Of a stretch of DNA of 61,417 bases, positions 48,069 to 58,761 are shown piece by piece. Positions within the stretch are counted from its first letter, which is position 1. Each line of letters opens with the position of its first letter. Made by a program: the position numbers and the translations under genes. This DNA comes from Perkinsus olseni (taxonomy: Eukaryota; Perkinsozoa; Perkinsida; Perkinsidae). The stretch spans positions 1 through 61,417 of the forward strand of contig JABANP010000308.1 in NCBI GenBank assembly GCA_013115135.1. Reading direction: 5' to 3'. The notes beneath the pieces were generated by a model. It worked only from the letters and a program-made list of their open reading frames with translations. It was not told where the DNA came from and made no database searches.

Positions 48069-48717
48069 AGATGCCATCTCATACAGCTCTATATCTCGTA
48101 TAGAGTCGGTACGAGCCCGACCGCGTACCAGCTGTCACTACCCGGTGCGGTCTGCAGACTCTGCACCAGTTGCCACTCACCCGCTAGTATGGGTGAAGGC
48201 TGTCGGAAAGTCTCATCGTTCTCGTTGTTCAGGATGTAACTAGCAGGGATGTCTGGAGCTTGCTGGCTTCGCAGTCATCTCCGATGGAGATTCTTCAGCC
48301 TCGGCCCGAGGCCCTCGGGTCATCATGACCCGGTCATGTATTTATGAGTGAAGATACCACTTTACAATCAGCCGATCTGAGCTCAGACAGGAGCAATCTA
48401 GCGCTTCCTGTGTCGGAAACGAGCATCTCCCCGATTTGGAACAATTCCTCCACCCCTCAAAGTTGTCGAACTGAATCTAGGAACCAGGACGGTCATCACC
48501 CTGCGGAAGCTCACATCGCTCTAGGGAGCGATATTTGGTTTGCTGGCGATAGAGAACTTGGCTAGGCTCTCTAAGATGCCCTTGTATCACAAGGCTTAAA
48601 ATACGAAATGCATGTAGCTTGTCATAGCTTCATCCCTGGCAGTGCTAGAGGTCGCACATCGCCAAGCTGCCGATCCTCATTAGAATATTCACCCTCAGGA
48701 TATTCATCATCTTCCCA
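48069..48717. other. Intergenic, right arm of the target palindrome, then no gene
   Basis: 48070-48089 is the inverse of 43175-43194. From about 48590 the DNA is paralogous to the upstream flank of the WAP gene near 38225-38361. No credible coding frame was found. Confidence 0.45.
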
Positions 48718-49114
48718 TGAAGATTGCTCTCCTATCGTCAACCGCCTTGAACCTCATCGAAGGCATCTGGGAGTCCAAAACAGACCTTGTGTGTCCACCA
48801 GTACTCCCGGAAATTCCGGGCCGGAATTGATGGTCCTTAGCGTGGAGATCTGCTCGCGCGGCGTGATTTGAGTAAGATTGGCCCTTTGCGGTGAAAAGCT
48901 CTTACTCAAAGTTCGCAGAAAGTCTGCAGTTACAAGTCACAATCTGTGACTCTTTCGGATTTACTCCCTCTCTGAGAGAGGCTCTCTTAGGTACGGATGA
49001 ACTTTGTTGCCGGAATAGTTGTGGACACGTCTGCGTGCCTGGTGTTACTGCGAGAGAAGCTCTGCTGCCTGTAGTGAAGGGCCTGGTCAAGCCGGGAACA
49101 CTACAAACGTTGTG
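48718..49114 (+). pseudogene. Broken paralogue of the WAP-domain gene
   Basis: MKIALLSSTALNLIEGI and KTDLVCPPVLPEIPG align with exon 1 of the 38362 gene. The frame then hits a stop after several substitutions and an indel (GGAATTGATGGTCC). The exon-2 part is preserved after a CTCTTAG acceptor (DELCCRNSCGHVCVPGV), with the intron in the same place. The second half of the tail is lost. I read it as a decayed duplicate, unless an alternative exon bypasses the lesion. Confidence 0.65.
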
Positions 49115-49989
49115 AGATCATCAACCGTGCCTATTGTGTTGACTGACTCATTCAGAATGAGCCTACAAGGTACTGCCGTACTATTTAACCGATCAATCGG
49201 ATTGGCGGACCGCCAATGGCGGTGACGAAGAGAATCTTCACTTCATCATACGGAGGTACATGTACCGTACATCCGATTCGAAGTCATCAACTGCCCTCAC
49301 CACCGGGCAGCGCGAGGACCATGCATCAACACCCTCATCGCAACGGTATCTAACTCTTTCTTACAAATAGTGTTCATAGGGTGCTAGCAGGGAACATCGT
49401 TAACTTCAGGTAACTACGCTTACCTCTACAAACTCTTACCAGCATTGCCACCTACTAGGGAGACACCTCGTGACAGGCGTGCCTCGTGCACTAACATATT
49501 CATCATTCGGAGAACTTCTATCGTCCAGCGGAACGTGATGAGGGAACATGCGAGCCACGGGTCTCGGCCGATGTGCGCAAACTCAAGCCCACCACTGCGA
49601 TGGCAGGTGAATCACTTGAGGTGATGGCGAGGGCCAGTGAGAGTGATTGTGGTTGGTAGCTCTCTGAGTTCAGACCAGATAGTACATCCCCGAGTTCCAT
49701 CCCCGAAAAGTATTAACCAAAATCAACTATGAGAGGTTCCTCAGGAAAGTAAAACTACAGCACCGTCATCACCATCGTCGTCGACATTGGGAATAGCATA
49801 ATAACGTATCTTCGAATCAGCAGCAGCAGCAGGCCTCCCAGGATATCAACGATAGGACCTACGAAGGGGCGCCAAAGACTATTCTTGAGTCCAAGAAAGA
49901 CTCTCAGAACTGCAGAACGTGGAAAGAGTTTCTTCCGAGCAAGAGAGATAATTCTGACGTAGTCGGATGTTTCCACCTAGAGAATATCT
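49115..49989. other. Intergenic, shared module with 39 kb
   Basis: 49500-49700 is paralogous to 39040-39300 without that copy's palindromes. The frame 49755-49976 (-) reads like a hydrophobic segment but has no other support. Confidence 0.4.
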
Positions 49990-52211
49990 TCAGACTGCCC
50001 ACAAATAAGATCTTACCTCCTTTCTCTTGAGGCCGAAGATCTACGCCTCCTTCTCGATCGGCCGGCTGACCTCGAGCGTGATGGTGACGCCCTACGGCGG
50101 CGCCTCTCAGACGCATCCTGTTCATCACGAGAGGACCTCCGAGATCTCCTGCGTGACGGAGAAGATCTCCTGCGGGTATTCGACCGAGAGCGGCTTCGAC
50201 GACGAGACCTCGATCGTTCCGGGGACCCCGAGTGATCTGCGGAGGAGCGCAAAAAATATGGCTCACAAGTTCATGAATTCCATCATAAAGATAATATCAG
50301 TCATTAATTTGCTTTTCCCATGCACTTCCCAGAAAATGCGGAAGTTTCCAATATATTCCCTACCTTATCGAAGTCCCTGGGAACCGTCAAAAATGACCGA
50401 GAAAATCCAACAACTCAGAAAATTTCGGTCCTCATCACCCTAGCACGCGGAAAGAAATAAAAAACACCACTTCTGAACGGGAGCTCAGGATCTCACCTCG
50501 AGATCGTTTCCTATCACTTCTACTGGGCTCCCTGGAATCTCGCATATCCTCATCCACTTGCTTTCTTGGGCTCTCTTGAGTTTCCTCAACTGCTTTCTCC
50601 GTTTCCTTTTCTACTTCCTTACCTGCTGCCTCTTTCTCTTCTTCGACATCTCCTGCAGACGCTACAGTGGGCTCCCCGAACTCAGCAAAGCTGTACGGAA
50701 TTGACGCGATCTTCTGCTCGATCTAAACAAAAAAATGCCCATGAAACTAAAGACCATCCATCCATCACCTGTTGTTTCGTCTGTTCCAACAGCTCCTTGC
50801 TCTCCGAGTTGTGATGCTTCGGCAAGTAGAACACTGAAGGCTGGGCGTTGGTGCGAATGAAACCCGTCATTTGCCTGACGCCGAGGAGGAGAAGACAATG
50901 GGGACAGAGAATGGGCTTCTGTCACATTACTTGTAGTGCGATTGCAAGCGTATCTTTAGCAACTCGATCTTCTTAGCTTCCATCTCCTTCAAGACTTGCT
51001 CCTGATTGGATATTTGTCAAGGGTCAACCTCGGATACCCCCTCCCACCATCGTACCAGCCGTTCGCGATCTTGCTTCCTCCTCTCCTCCCATTCGAGACG
51101 TCTGATTTCTCTCAGATTGTTGCGCTGCCTCGCTAGCTTTGCCTCGACCCTCTGAGCGCACTCCTCCTGGCCTGACCAATTCACGTCGAATGACCGCGCG
51201 CCACGAAATTGCTTTCTCTCACGTTGAGCCGCATCTCTCTTTCTGTCCTTTTTCGAGCCTCTGCTTAGCACTGCCGAGGTGCCCAAGGAGATTACCGAAC
51301 ATCCTCCTATTCCTCTTCATGCTCTCCCGTATCTGAGACGAAACATAATTAGGATCTACCACGGGAATCTGTTCAAACTGACGAACCAAGTTCAACGACT
51401 GCCGTAGACTGTATAAGGGATCAAAAGGGGATTATCATCACAGTGGATAGTGAACATGACAAAGTGAATGAATACCTTCCAGCGAATCCTTTCCTAAACG
51501 CCGTGATTGAATAGACTGGACAGCCATATCCAGTCCACATTGGGGAAAGACTATTATTCGAGAGAACGTCCGATTCAGATTTTAACGACTTTCGGATTCA
51601 GACTTAACGCCGAGGAGAAGCCCATTCAAGTATCAAGTGCAGAGCATATACCAGACATCATGTCTAAGACATGAGCGCTTACCTGCGGGCTAGCCTCCGA
51701 GAAGCCACCGAGCTCGCTCTTGATGAACCTCGCTTTCGCCTCCTTCTCTCGCTGCTCTTCTGTTAATTCCTCAGATTGCCGAGGTTGAGACTGCTGTCTA
51801 CCAGCCCGACCATCTGATCACGCCGAGAGCCGTCGCGCGCCACGAAATTATCTTCCATGGTTATCACCAGCTGTGGGCTCTCCAGAATCCCCTCCCGCTC
51901 CGTCATCATCTTGATCGTAATCCACGATCCCTCCAACCTCGTTCGAATCGACAGGCGGTGGCTTCGTCTCAGCCAACCGTTCTTGAATGCGGGCACTGCA
52001 GAAAATACAAATGCCCCTTGTGGGACTCGATCCGGGGACCTCCCGCTTACTGCTCTTCCATCAGTTTATCCATCTCCTTATTCAAGGCGTGCTCATCTCC
52101 TCCTCCCTTCTCCTTACTGTCCCCTTACCTCTCACTGGGGAGGTCGAGGAAAAAGGCATCTTTGCGGCCACCACGAGGGGCCGCTGGTTTATTAGCCGTC
52201 GAAGTTGACAT
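49990..52211 (-). CDS. Pinin-like splicing-associated protein, multi-exon
   Basis: The first exon starts MSTSTANKPAAPRGGRKDAF at 52211. Later pieces, in order, are RIQERLAETKPPPVD; EELTEEQREKEAKARFIKSE; SLNLVRQFEQIP; KRNRRMFGNLLGHLGSAKQR (about 51275-51330); a coiled coil RVEAKLARQRNNLREIRR; TGFIRTNAQPSVFYLPKHH (50870-50769); and an Arg/Ser-rich tail (50252-50013). The MFGxLLGxL box, the IRTxxxPxxFYLP motif and the RS tail in this order are the hallmarks of pinin, a nuclear exon-junction and splicing factor. Introns are about 50 nt or longer. The 3' end beyond the RS exon (GTAAGATC donor) is uncertain. Confidence 0.75.
51814..51867 (-). other. 54-nt intron carrying the shared TTTCGTGGCGCGCG motif
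   Basis: GTGATAACC...TGATCAG. Removing it joins GEPTA to DGRAGRQQSQ and on to EELTEEQREKEAK without a stop. The retained sequence is open in one frame (MEDNFVARDG) but ends at a stop soon after. Confidence 0.75.
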
Positions 52212-54264
52212 CACTTCTGTTGTAGTGCGAGGGGGTCCGCCTCGGGATTACAACCAACAGCAATTGATGCGGCTGATAAAATCCAGTAGTCGCAACGAGC
52301 AGACCCTCAACGAAAGAATGCATTATTCATGTGAAAAATGCTTAACAAGGCCATGCGCTCATACTGCACACCGAAAGGTCCCAGGTTCAATCCAAGGTAA
52401 CGCCATTTCTCACAGCATCTTCAAGTGACAATGTTCAGCACAGGGGCGGATAATGATATGGCGCAGGTGCCTACGGAACCGGACGATTAAAAGCGGGGTG
52501 GAATGAATAGCTACACAGATGGTGTTGTTTCGAGTCGAAGCACACGTGGTTTGAAACATCACGAAGCAAACGACGCGTCGGATCCACTTCGCACGAATGG
52601 CTTCGTACACGTCGTACGAAGCCTTCGACACAACATAGCTCAACCGAGGCTTCCAACAGGGATCCGCAAAAAAAATAGAAATTGGTCTCCGGCCCTCAGC
52701 TCCTGGAGTCGTACGAATAAGTAGAATGCTATTACCTAGCTACGCAACCTCGGATGAAATCCGCCGCTTTCTGACCGCCATCATGATCCATCGCGACTGT
52801 CGAGGTGTGGCGGGACCAATGGTGACCAATCTTCCGCATGGTCGCCCATGATGCATCGTGCAGGCGATGATTCTAACATCGCGGAAACACGTGACTAACT
52901 AATATTCGGGCGAGAAGAAAATACGAAAATTTCACCAAATAGGAAGCATTTTCAGAGCACTTCGGCGACCGGCAGATAGCTCGACTGCACCTTTACGGCG
53001 AGCACAGTGTGCTCAGCACACATCAGGCAGATCATGCAGTGACTTCAGTGTCTGCCTGATGAGTGCTCGCCGTAGTGTCGAGCGCCCCAGAGAGTTTTTC
53101 CTGCGATTCTAAACCGGCTTCGCTGCTGCTACTAGCACTGCCAGAAGCGACCTCGCATACCTCCACTCAGCACAGAACTCAATTGTCGCTGTCTTCGACT
53201 CTCCATAGGGATGCTCAACGCTTCCGAGGCGCAGGAAAAGGCATGCTGACGCATCAATGTGTGCGCCAAACCCTCCTTCACGAATCGTAATCGCAAATTA
53301 CGAGAGATTACAAGCCTGTAGTAACTCACTACATCGAAACGTCAAGGGGGAAGAATCGTCTGTAATACCCGCTGTGTGCGTCGCTATATTGGCAAGAAGC
53401 CGTTCACATCATACCCACCTCGCCCCGGACGGAGGCTTCTGCCATGAAGGCCTCGGAGCTAAGCGACACGAAAAATATCACACTGATCACCAACAGTATC
53501 TAGTATCTCCCCCTGCCAATGCCTCGGCCTAGTAGATGAGGAAGACGCCGCATTCAATGTAGTTCCTCTGTTGTGGCAACCTAACGGCAATCAGAAGCTA
53601 GGACCCTATCAAGCGAGCAATCACTGATTGTCAATCAGCACTTAACGGCAGCATCTAGTCGGTCACCCTTGGTGTCCAAAACCGAGCTGTCCCGACGGAA
53701 GCATCATGCCTGGGCATGCCTCAGGCGTGCCCTTTCCACAGGAGCGATACACTCCGCAGCTCTCGCATTGCCACTATCCAGCTGTCACCCAGCTGTGCTC
53801 CTCCAGAGGTGGTCAAGGCAGCAGCTGCCTGGCAGCTGGTAACTCCCACATAGATTTGATCGCCTCCGCCGTTCGCGATCCTCATCCAACAGCACGTGGG
53901 AGAAGATGATGTTATAGCGTCGTAATCGAGGCACCGGGGCACATTACCAAGAATGAACTACGTGCCAAAAATGATCAATACAAGGGAGCACTACTAAAGT
54001 GCCGCCGATCCCAACAAGTGCGGCGCACTTAGTGCGTTGACCGAGTTAACCGGAGTCGCCATGCTGGCGACGCCATCCTATCTCCACTACCTGAGCTTCC
54101 GAACGGCAACCCTCAACTGCTGCGTGGATTCGAGGGAACAACGTGTGGTCGTGCAGGCGCCAGTCAAGACACTGACGGCAATCTGGAGCTAACAACGGCA
54201 CCATGGCGGGAACTCCCAACTGCAGAGAACGACCGCGCGCCACGAAAATGATACCGCCCTGAGC
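52212..54264. other. No assigned gene, large hairpin at 52988-53077
   Basis: A minus-strand exon candidate at about 54214-54090 (LGVPAMVPLLAPDC to CRSEAQ) follows a TCTCTGCAG acceptor and a motif-bearing intron, but I cannot extend or name it. 52988-53077 folds into a long hairpin: GGCGAGCAC and ACATCAGGCAGA on the left pair with TCTGCCTGATG and GTGCTCGCC on the right, with an internal palindrome GTGCTGAGCAC-like. Confidence 0.35.
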
Positions 54265-57200
54265 TCAAGATTCCCACTTAAACGGATACGAAATCCCGAA
54301 GAGGAGAAGTGAACTCGACTTTTGGAGACTCACAAAATGACCCCAGAAAATGAAGGAAAAGTCACGCGCCACAAAAATTGCCTCCACGCTTCGGCCAATT
54401 TTTCGAATTCCACTCTGGATCTCGGACTCGGTGTAGAAGGCAAACGAAAGTCGGATGCAGTCCCCGCCAGAACTGCTGTCGACTGACGTACGGATGCCTG
54501 AGGTTGGGCGGTACGATAAGAGGACAGTCAAGGGAATGGTAAATTCACCTGGTAAGAAGCCAACTCCCTTGTCACGGCAGAACTCGAGAAATTGTTTAGT
54601 GTCCGTACCAGCGGGCAATCTGAAGGAAATGTGACTCAGTCCAATAGAGTCATGGCAAGGAGTCGAACCCATGCCTTGGCATGCGTAACAAAGTGCTCTA
54701 CCGCTGCGACTGAGTACCGGACATCCGAAGAAAGGTAATACCGAGATACTATTTTTGTTCGCAGAGAAAAGTTTTGATCTGTTTCGAGTTTTCACCGGAA
54801 ATATTGACCATAGCCCCTCCTTAAGTGCTTGTATTGCATGCGGTGTGTCCGAAACCGTTATTCGAAAAAAATTTGCGTCCATTCGTGATTCCTCTCCTCA
54901 GACGTCCCGTGCTACTTTTTGAACTTCAGCCAGAGGAAGTATCCCCGCTCGGCTCGTGAAACGTCGCAAAATCGGACATCTCCTCTTTCAACGAGGTGAC
55001 CATTGCCCCCAGTCGAGATGCATAGATCCGCCTTAGTTCATCCCTGGAAGAAGCAGACAAGAAGTGCACAGGTTCGATCCCCGGGCCCGACACTACCAAA
55101 TGTTCTCTCAAATGTCCGTCTTTCATCAGAGTCGTTACCGCTTCCACCAGAACCGGAGGAGGTCCTCCACCGCTCACTGACACCAATCGATCAGCTCCGA
55201 TCTCGAACGCTCACACAGTGTGAGTCACACTCACATAGAACTCCGCTGGGCATGATCTTGGCGATGTTATCAGGGTGAGTGTGGAACCAACCGAGACGAA
55301 GGCCTGGAGCGAGAATCTGATGGGGATCACCAGGCCTTTCCAACTCCTGTCACGCATAGGAGCGAACTGATGCAGTTCGTATCGAACGTCCGAGAGGGTA
55401 ACAACCACAGTTAGATACTGATGATATTCATATATTAATGAAATCATCAGACCATTGTCCAGTAGTATCGGTCGCGTGCGTTACCCATATCATTGCATCA
55501 CTCTCCTGCCATTTGGTTACTTCAACGGTACGTGCTGGACAAACCAACCCGAAGGATGGGCTTGAGTATTATTAACTATTATTCTCTAATCACCGGGAAG
55601 TGAGTTAGCCCACTACGAGGGTCTGCGTCTAACACACTTTAAATATTCGCGTAACCGCGCCCTGTAACACTAACACAGACGTACTGAAAAATACGAAGAT
55701 GAATCGCTTCGCTCCGCCTCACCTTGGAGAACGATCCGCAAACCACACAGTGTCTCATCCATTCTTCCTTCTCACCAGCCACTTGCATAAGCGAACGAAT
55801 GCCTTCCGATGACGGCCTGGCGATCGGCAAAAATTCATCACTTCATCGCACTGAGGAAGCCCTTCCGAACACTACCCCGTGTCATTATCCCGAGGATTGT
55901 CGTAGTACAGCAGACCATACGGCTCATCGGAGATTACCTACCAAACCAGCGCACTCAACCACACTTTCGCGCGCCACGAAGTTCACAGGTTTATCTACAC
56001 GAAGTACGATCCTTTGAAAGTTACGTACGCCGATAACCCACAGTTTTTCACTACGGCGATTCAACGACGACTCCATAGCACCTTCATCTACAGCGTCAAC
56101 CAGTATCAACCCTATACAGCAATCCGTAATACGGATTCCGTATCAACCCTTCACGGTTCTGTGTCAGCCTTCTCTCAACGCTATCGCCCCGATTACCCCA
56201 CCTCTTACCAAAAAATCATACTTAACCGCCAAGTCCATGAGAGCCTTCTGTCGACTGATGCTCATAACAGTTCCCCGAGGATTGTGATGGACGGGGACTA
56301 ACCATTCGAACGAAGTACACCATCACAACAGAGCAGCTACTGACGGTAGTACTGGTGTAAAGCGCAGAGACCTTGGAGCTGCAACTTTGAATGACTTCTT
56401 CGAGCCTGCCTGGTATGATGCCCTCCTCATCAATCGGTACAGGAAGGAGAGAAGCGCCTGCGGGAATCCAAATACCAATACTCGGACGTACCAATGCTGT
56501 TGAGGACGATTGAAAAGGCGAGGGGCTGTTTGAACAGGGGGCGATCACAAAAAATACACTCAGGATCGGGAAAAATCTAGAGAAAATGAAAATTCTTTTA
56601 ATGAGCTGAGAAATTTTCGGACCTCCTCAAACTACCCCCCACTACCTGCTTCCTCGAAGATCTTGCCCGCCAAAAAATACGTATTTTCTTCGACCAAGAC
56701 GAGCGACCCTGCAACTCCACCGATACGAGGCCACTGACGTCAGTACTGCTACCAAGGCCTCCCACGATTCCCTTGGCGAGTATGCTCAACGACGAGGATA
56801 TACCCGATGAGACAGCCAGCTGGTCTGGACGGACGGCTCCGCCATAGCAGGTCGAGAGCATCTGAGCAAGGATTGGCATCATGCAAGTAAGCCATTGCTG
56901 AGCATTGACGACAAGAGAGGAAAAACCGCTTGCTATCATAATCAGCGTAGAACACTCACTGATGGGGAGTGTCGCTTTTGTGCAATGCAAGCGGTGGTAA
57001 AGAGCATGAGGTTAGGCGTGTTGGTCCTAGGCTGTTATACACGAGAGACGGATAGTAATATAACTGTTCGCTCAATTTTATGGCGACCTGCCAGTGTTCG
57101 GATTTTATTTTCTAAATCAACTTCTCTCCGCTCGATACCACTCCTTGGGAATATCACAACCTTCAACTATATCAAGCATATAAGCGCATAGGATGAACAT

Positions 57201-57384
57201 TTATTGACGCCATTCGATACCGACAGGCCGTACGCCGGCTCATCATCACCTTGGCCAGCTCCTGGCGGAACACCAGAGGCCCTTGCGTGTTGGCGTATTG
57301 ATACATACACCAGTCCTTCATGGCAGCCTCACATCCACCCTCGATGGCATCTTTGAGAATCTTTGTAGGCACCGTGGCTGACAC
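54265..57384 (-). CDS. PLP-dependent class I/II aminotransferase, about ten or more exons
   Basis: Exons by eye: 57384-57251 (MSATVPTKILKDAI, QGPLVFRQELAK), 56861-56753 (MLSTCYGGAVRPDQLAVSSG), 56708-56646 (LVLVEENTYFLAGKIFEEA), 56457-56353 (VPIDEEGIIPGRLEE, ALYT), 56297-56209 (PVHHNPRGTVMS, LAVKYDFL), from 55937 (VISDEPYGLLYY), ending 55723 (CGSFSK), 55316-55235 (ILAPGLRLGWFHTH), 55176-55097 (SGGGPPPVLVEAV), then ELRRIYASRLG, GLSHISFRLPAG and CIRLSFAFY. DEPY supplies the PLP Asp and Tyr, GSFSK the Schiff-base Lys and GLRLG the phosphate Arg. HHNPxG and SGGG suggest the 2-aminoadipate/aromatic-aminotransferase-like branch. Substrate is unknown. The extreme 3' end is uncertain. Confidence 0.8.
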
Positions 57385-58303
57385 AAAAAATGTCCAACGA
57401 GATTACAGAGCGGTGCAGAGCGCAACTAGAAAATATAGCGGACAGAAATCATATTCACAAGATACATATTTATGACGAAACAGTCAGAGTGCAGGGAAGC
57501 GTGTCCTTTCAGAGACTCGACCGCAGAAGCTAAATAAATTCGAATTACACCATCATCATTCAATCACCCTGGAGATCACGGTGATAGAAAATTTACGATA
57601 TTACGCAGACCGGGCTAGTAACACATCATCCTTACTACCACGACGTGATGATAAGTACACCCATGGATGTAAGAGCAGAGAGGCATTTTCAGGACGTCCA
57701 TGTCACAAAAGTTACAACCATGTCATATCTTATTTATGATCGCCAATTATTTATATAAATTTCAAGTTAAATTTATTACTAATCAAGATAATGTATCGAT
57801 CAACGTGAATATAATACAGTCACACAATTTCGGTAAATTCTGCCATTCATTTTTCATTCAAAGAAGAGCGTGAGATCCTCCGCTCACCTTCAGATGGCTG
57901 GCCTATGGCGAAGTTAACTCGATTGGCCGAGACTCTGTTCTGGCAGTAGTCGCTGAGCTGGACGGTCGGGGTCGGCATCCGAGAGGGAGGGCAGTAGAAA
58001 GCAGACGACGCGCGATGGCGAGGATGGTACTGGGGAAAACTGAAAATGATAATTAATTTCAAGTCTTCAACTGAAAATCTGAAAACGCCACAGGAAATTT
58101 GCTAGAGGGGCGACTGACCGAGGAGGAATTCCGGGCTACTGATGGCGAGGGGCGGGACAGACTACTGAGAATAAAAATATTGATTCATACCAAAACTTCA
58201 ACTAAACACAGAAGGACGGCAGAAATGTGCAAGAGGGGCTACTGGTCGAGGTGGGACCTGAGGGGAGGGAGCTGCGGACCGCCGGTGGGAGGGGGTGGTA
58301 CCT
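57385..58303. other. Intergenic between aminotransferase and NEDD8-like gene
   Basis: The region is AT-rich around 57720-57840 with no coding frame. It may hold the divergent and downstream control regions of the two minus-strand genes. Confidence 0.45.
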
Positions 58304-58607
58304 TCAATGACCTCCTCTGAGTTGAAGTACCATGTGGATAGTCGAACCCGGTTTGACATTATAGTCCGATAATTTGCAGTCATCACTCATCTGTTTGCCA
58401 GAATAGATCAACCTTATCTGTTCTACCTGCGCAGAAGTGCCCCAAGTTGACCTATTTTGTATCTTGCACGCTCAACCTCAAGATACCCTCTACTACCTGT
58501 ATCCCTTCCCTCTCTTGTAAGGCCTCCTTAACGTGCCTTACCGTATTATCCGGCTCGAAATTGAAGTTACTTTTCCGGCCGGTCAGCGTCTTTATGAAAA
58601 TTTGCAT
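58304..58607 (-). CDS. NEDD8: NEDD8/RUB1-like ubiquitin-family modifier precursor, two exons
   Basis: Exon 1 (58607-58497) and exon 2 (58426-58304) are joined by a 70-nt GTAGTAG...TGCGCAG intron and give exactly 77 residues. MQIFIKTLTG opens a ubiquitin fold. K27, Ile44, K48 and His68 are in ubiquitin register. RLIYSGKQM matches NEDD8 rather than ubiquitin (RLIFAGKQL). The tail is VLQLRGGH: Gly75-Gly76 plus one residue to be clipped. Residue 72 is Gln, where ubiquitin has Arg and NEDD8/RUB1 has Ala or Thr, which supports a NEDD8-class protein. It would be conjugated to cullins. Divergence (SNFNFEPD) is notable, so another ubiquitin-like role is possible. Confidence 0.75.
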
Positions 58608-58761
58608 ATTCCACAAAATACAACCACTACAGACAGCAACAACTCAGTTGCGTTCACAAGGAATGAAAATGAAAATCGACAAACATGAATCGCTTCGCTC
58701 CGCCTGTTGACAGTAGCGCGCGCCCGACGCGAAGAATCTTCCGTCGAGAAAAATCTTCGCA

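Noticed and set aside
58097..58320. Plus-strand ORF over 58099-58320
   Set aside because: It overlaps the last exon of the NEDD8-like gene only at its 3' end and has no recognisable feature.
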